Source: Halosimplex carlsbadense 2-9-1 (GTDB lineage: Archaea > Halobacteriota > Halobacteria > Halobacteriales > Haloarculaceae). From it: a DNA stretch of 64,000 nucleotides. Of this stretch, positions 62,018 to 64,000 are shown one piece after another (the stretch's first letter is position 1; every line of letters begins with the position of its first letter). The notes beneath the pieces are model-generated. The model saw nothing but the letters and a program-made list of their open reading frames with translations. It was not told where the DNA came from and ran no database searches. The position numbers and the translations under genes were made by a program. The stretch is taken from positions 67,423 to 131,422 of the forward strand of contig NZ_AOIU01000008.1 in assembly GCF_000337455.1 (NCBI RefSeq), in the 5' to 3' direction.

Positions 62018-63151
62018 ATGACGCGAACACGACGGCGGTTCCTCACAGGTACGGGTGCGGTAGCGGCGGCCGGACTGGCCGGCTGTTCCAGCGCGCTCGG
62101 GGGCGGCGGGACGAGCACACCCAGTGGCGAGCAGTACGAAGTCGGCCACGGCGACTACCAGACGACCGTGAACGCCTCGTCGTTCCCGGAAAAACTCTAC
62201 GTCTACGCGGTGCAGTCGGGCTGGTCGAACTGGCCGGCGATCATGTCCGCCTTCGAGGAGGAGTACGGCGTCCCGCTCAACGACGACGACCGATCGTCGG
62301 GCGAGGCGCTCAAGCACATGCGCTCGCGCGCCCAGAACCCCGACCACTCGGCGTACAACGGCGGCTACACCTACGGCATTATCGCCAAGAACGAGGGGTT
62401 TCTCACCGGATACAAGCCCAAAAACTGGGACACGGTGCCGAGCAAGCTCAAGACCGACGACGGTGAGATGACCGCCACCCGGCGGATGACCACCGCGGTC
62501 ACCTACCGCGAGGACATCTACGAGGAGCGCGGCCTCGACGCGCCCGAGACGTGGGAGGACCTGCTCCATCCCGACATCATGCAGGACCTGGCGCTCCAGA
62601 CCCCGACGGCCGCGGTCGGGCTCGCGACCGCGCTGTCGGTCAACAACGCCCGCGGCGGGTCGCTCGACGATGTCCAGCCGGTGATCGACTACTACGAGCA
62701 GATCCAGGAGGGCGGCGCCGAGTTCACCGACAACTTCCTCGCGCAGTTCACCAAAGGCGAGTACGCCACGTTCGTCCGCTACGACTACTCCGGCCTGAAC
62801 CTCAAGTACAACAACGGAGACGTCGCCGAGGACAAGGTCGGCGTGGCGCTGCTGAAGGGGGCCGACGGGAACGCGGGGGCGTTCAACCAGCCCTACGGCT
62901 TCGGGATGATGGACGGCGCCCCGAACCCCGAGGCGTGCAAGCTGTTCATGGACTACGTGCTCTCGAAGGAGGGCCAGCGGAAGTTCCTCGACGCCTACGT
63001 GCGGCCGATCCGCGCGCCCGAACTGGAGATGCCCGACGAGTTCCCGGCCCAGTCGACCTACGACGAGACGGAGTTCCAGGTCGACTACGGGACGATGGTC
63101 GAAAAGCAGGAAGACATCATCGACGAGATCGAGCGCTCGGCGGGCCTGTAG
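62018..63151 (+). CDS. ABC transporter substrate-binding lipoprotein (thiamine/iron-type)
   Basis: 377 aa. The N-terminus RTRRRFLTGTGAVAAAGLAG with Cys near residue 25 is a Tat lipoprotein signal. The body has the features of family 1/6 solute-binding proteins (LYVYAVQSGWSNWPAIMSAF, YTYGIIAKNEGFL, ARGGSLDDVQPVIDYYEQI). The closest types are thiamine (TbpA) or iron/polyamine binders, and the ligand cannot be fixed by eye. The permease starts 4 nt after its stop. Confidence 0.85.
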   Translation: MTRTRRRFLTGTGAVAAAGLAGCSSALGGGGTSTPSGEQYEVGHGDYQTTVNASSFPEKLYVYAVQSGWSNWPAIMSAFEEEYGVPLNDDDRSSGEALKHMRSRAQNPDHSAYNGGYTYGIIAKNEGFLTGYKPKNWDTVPSKLKTDDGEMTATRRMTTAVTYREDIYEERGLDAPETWEDLLHPDIMQDLALQTPTAAVGLATALSVNNARGGSLDDVQPVIDYYEQIQEGGAEFTDNFLAQFTKGEYATFVRYDYSGLNLKYNNGDVAEDKVGVALLKGADGNAGAFNQPYGFGMMDGAPNPEACKLFMDYVLSKEGQRKFLDAYVRPIRAPELEMPDEFPAQSTYDETEFQVDYGTMVEKQEDIIDEIERSAGL

Positions 63152-63155
63152 GCCG

Positions 63156-64000
63156 ATGGCGGCAGACGAGTCGCCCGGCAGGGTCCCCGACCGGTTCGCC
63201 CCGGTCGTCGACGCGGCCGCGAGCGCCGCCCGCGCCGGTGTCGCCAGGCTCCCCGAACCGATGGAGCGGCTCCTCGTTCCGCGGACCGAGCGCGACCGCG
63301 AGCGTCGCCGCATCGCCGCGCTGTGCGCGCCGTTCCTCGCGCTCGCGGTCGTCGCCGGGCTGTACCCGCTCACCGAGATGGCCCGGATCAGCGTCTCCGA
63401 GGCGAGATACGTCTCGGAGGGGTTCTCGCTGGCCGCCTACCGCGAACTGGTCGCGAACCCGCACCTCCGCGCGTCGGCTCTCAACACGCTGTGGTTCGCG
63501 CTCGCGACCACCGTCGTCAGCCTCGGCGTCGCGACCGCGACCGCCCACGCTCTAGAGAAGTACGACCTGCCGTTCCGGGGCGCGCTCCTGACGCTCCTCT
63601 CGTTCCCGATCAGCCTCCCCGGGATCGTCGCCGCGTTCATGATCATCGTCCTGCTCGGCAACAGCGGCCTAATAACGAACCTCATCGCGTGGTTCTCCGG
63701 CCGGAGCGCGGCCGATCTGGCCATCGCCACGAGCGTCGGCGGCCTGTTCGTCGCGTACTGCTACTCGATGGTACCTCGGGCGCTGTTGCTTCTCCGGGGG
63801 AGCTACGCCGAGGTGAACGAACGCACGGAGGAGGCCGCCCGGTCGCTGGGCGCCTCTCCCGCCCGGACGTTCTATCACGTCACGCTGCCGCAGATCAAAC
63901 CCGGGCTCATCGGCGCCTTCATCCTCACCGTCCGGACGGCCCTGGCCATCTTCGGCACCGTCCTGATCCTCCAGGCGCTACGGGTGTGGACCTACGAGAT
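63156..64000 (+). CDS. ABC transporter permease, 5' part
   Basis: The gene is cut by the right edge; about 281 residues are visible. The N-terminus has a charged region (MAADESPGRVPDRFAPV) and a first span (CAPFLALAVVAGLYPLTEMA). The BPD_transp_1 domain has several spans and the EAA motif EEAARSLGASPARTFYHVTL (about 227-246). The EAA motif binds the ATPase. Large permeases of this kind (two domains) are known for iron and thiamine systems. It lies directly behind the binding protein in one operon. Confidence 0.88.
   Translation, partial: MAADESPGRVPDRFAPVVDAAASAARAGVARLPEPMERLLVPRTERDRERRRIAALCAPFLALAVVAGLYPLTEMARISVSEARYVSEGFSLAAYRELVANPHLRASALNTLWFALATTVVSLGVATATAHALEKYDLPFRGALLTLLSFPISLPGIVAAFMIIVLLGNSGLITNLIAWFSGRSAADLAIATSVGGLFVAYCYSMVPRALLLLRGSYAEVNERTEEAARSLGASPARTFYHVTLPQIKPGLIGAFILTVRTALAIFGTVLILQALRVWTYE

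Overview
This window is from a halophilic archaeon (class Halobacteria). The DNA is GC-rich with C/G at most third codon positions, and the predicted proteins are strongly acidic. Many genes have a TATA-like box 26-30 nt upstream of an ATG/GTG with no room for a leader, which is the leaderless haloarchaeal promoter layout. Archaeal information genes are present (TBP, RadA, aIF2 gamma, Rpo7/RpoE1, Spt4, TrpRS, a Krr1/Dim2-type KH protein), as are the two haloarchaeal TatC forms. The content is mostly chromosomal core with short accessory stretches. I found no rRNA, tRNA, CRISPR array or intact transposase.

Layout. 1-8.4 kb: 5' part of larE, a membrane protein, an HhH-MutS ATPase, a phosphatase, and divergent tatCo/tatCt. 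8.4-12.6 kb: two tandem paralogous PAS histidine kinases, each with an in-frame array of short perfect palindromes inserted at the N-box of its ATPase domain. 12.7-17.2 kb: an RHH regulator with a VUT transporter, then the operon aIF2 gamma - PIN - rpoE1 - spt4 - DUF359 kinase, then a response regulator. 17.4-24.1 kb: a zinc-ribbon winged-helix regulator, a large pilin-like protein, and a convergent five-gene operon of small pilin-like secreted proteins. 24.4-31.5 kb: DUF5787, a gamma-carbonic-anhydrase fold protein, small membrane proteins, trpS preceded by a possible Trp-codon leader ORF, an orphan McrB-N-like protein and a LolA-like surface protein. 31.7-38.4 kb: a 13-repeat DUF1508 membrane protein, a MacB-type ABC exporter and the KH protein. 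38.5-38.9 kb: a fold-back element with four perfect internal hairpins. 39-47 kb: alcohol dehydrogenase, a low-complexity secreted acidic protein, MTA/SAH deaminase, a degenerate M48-like protein, a frameshifted small membrane gene, hisG and a BAAT hydrolase. 47.4-54.1 kb: tbp, tRNA methyltransferase, an AT-rich orphan gene, thyA-folA, msrB, glutaredoxin and radA. 54.2-58.9 kb: a stress block with pspAB, an aldo/keto reductase and two htpX. 59-61.9 kb: hemC-cobA-hemD for uroporphyrinogen III and precorrin-2/sirohaem. 62-64 kb: an ABC uptake system cut by the window edge.

No single classical defence island is present. The least explained signals are the palindrome arrays in the kinases together with the 38.5 kb fold-back element (possibly one family of 3-nt-loop hairpin repeats), the possible Trp-codon leader before trpS, the 13-fold DUF1508 membrane protein, the pilin-like locus and the orphan McrB-N-like protein. 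Family names come from reading motifs by eye; no database search was run.
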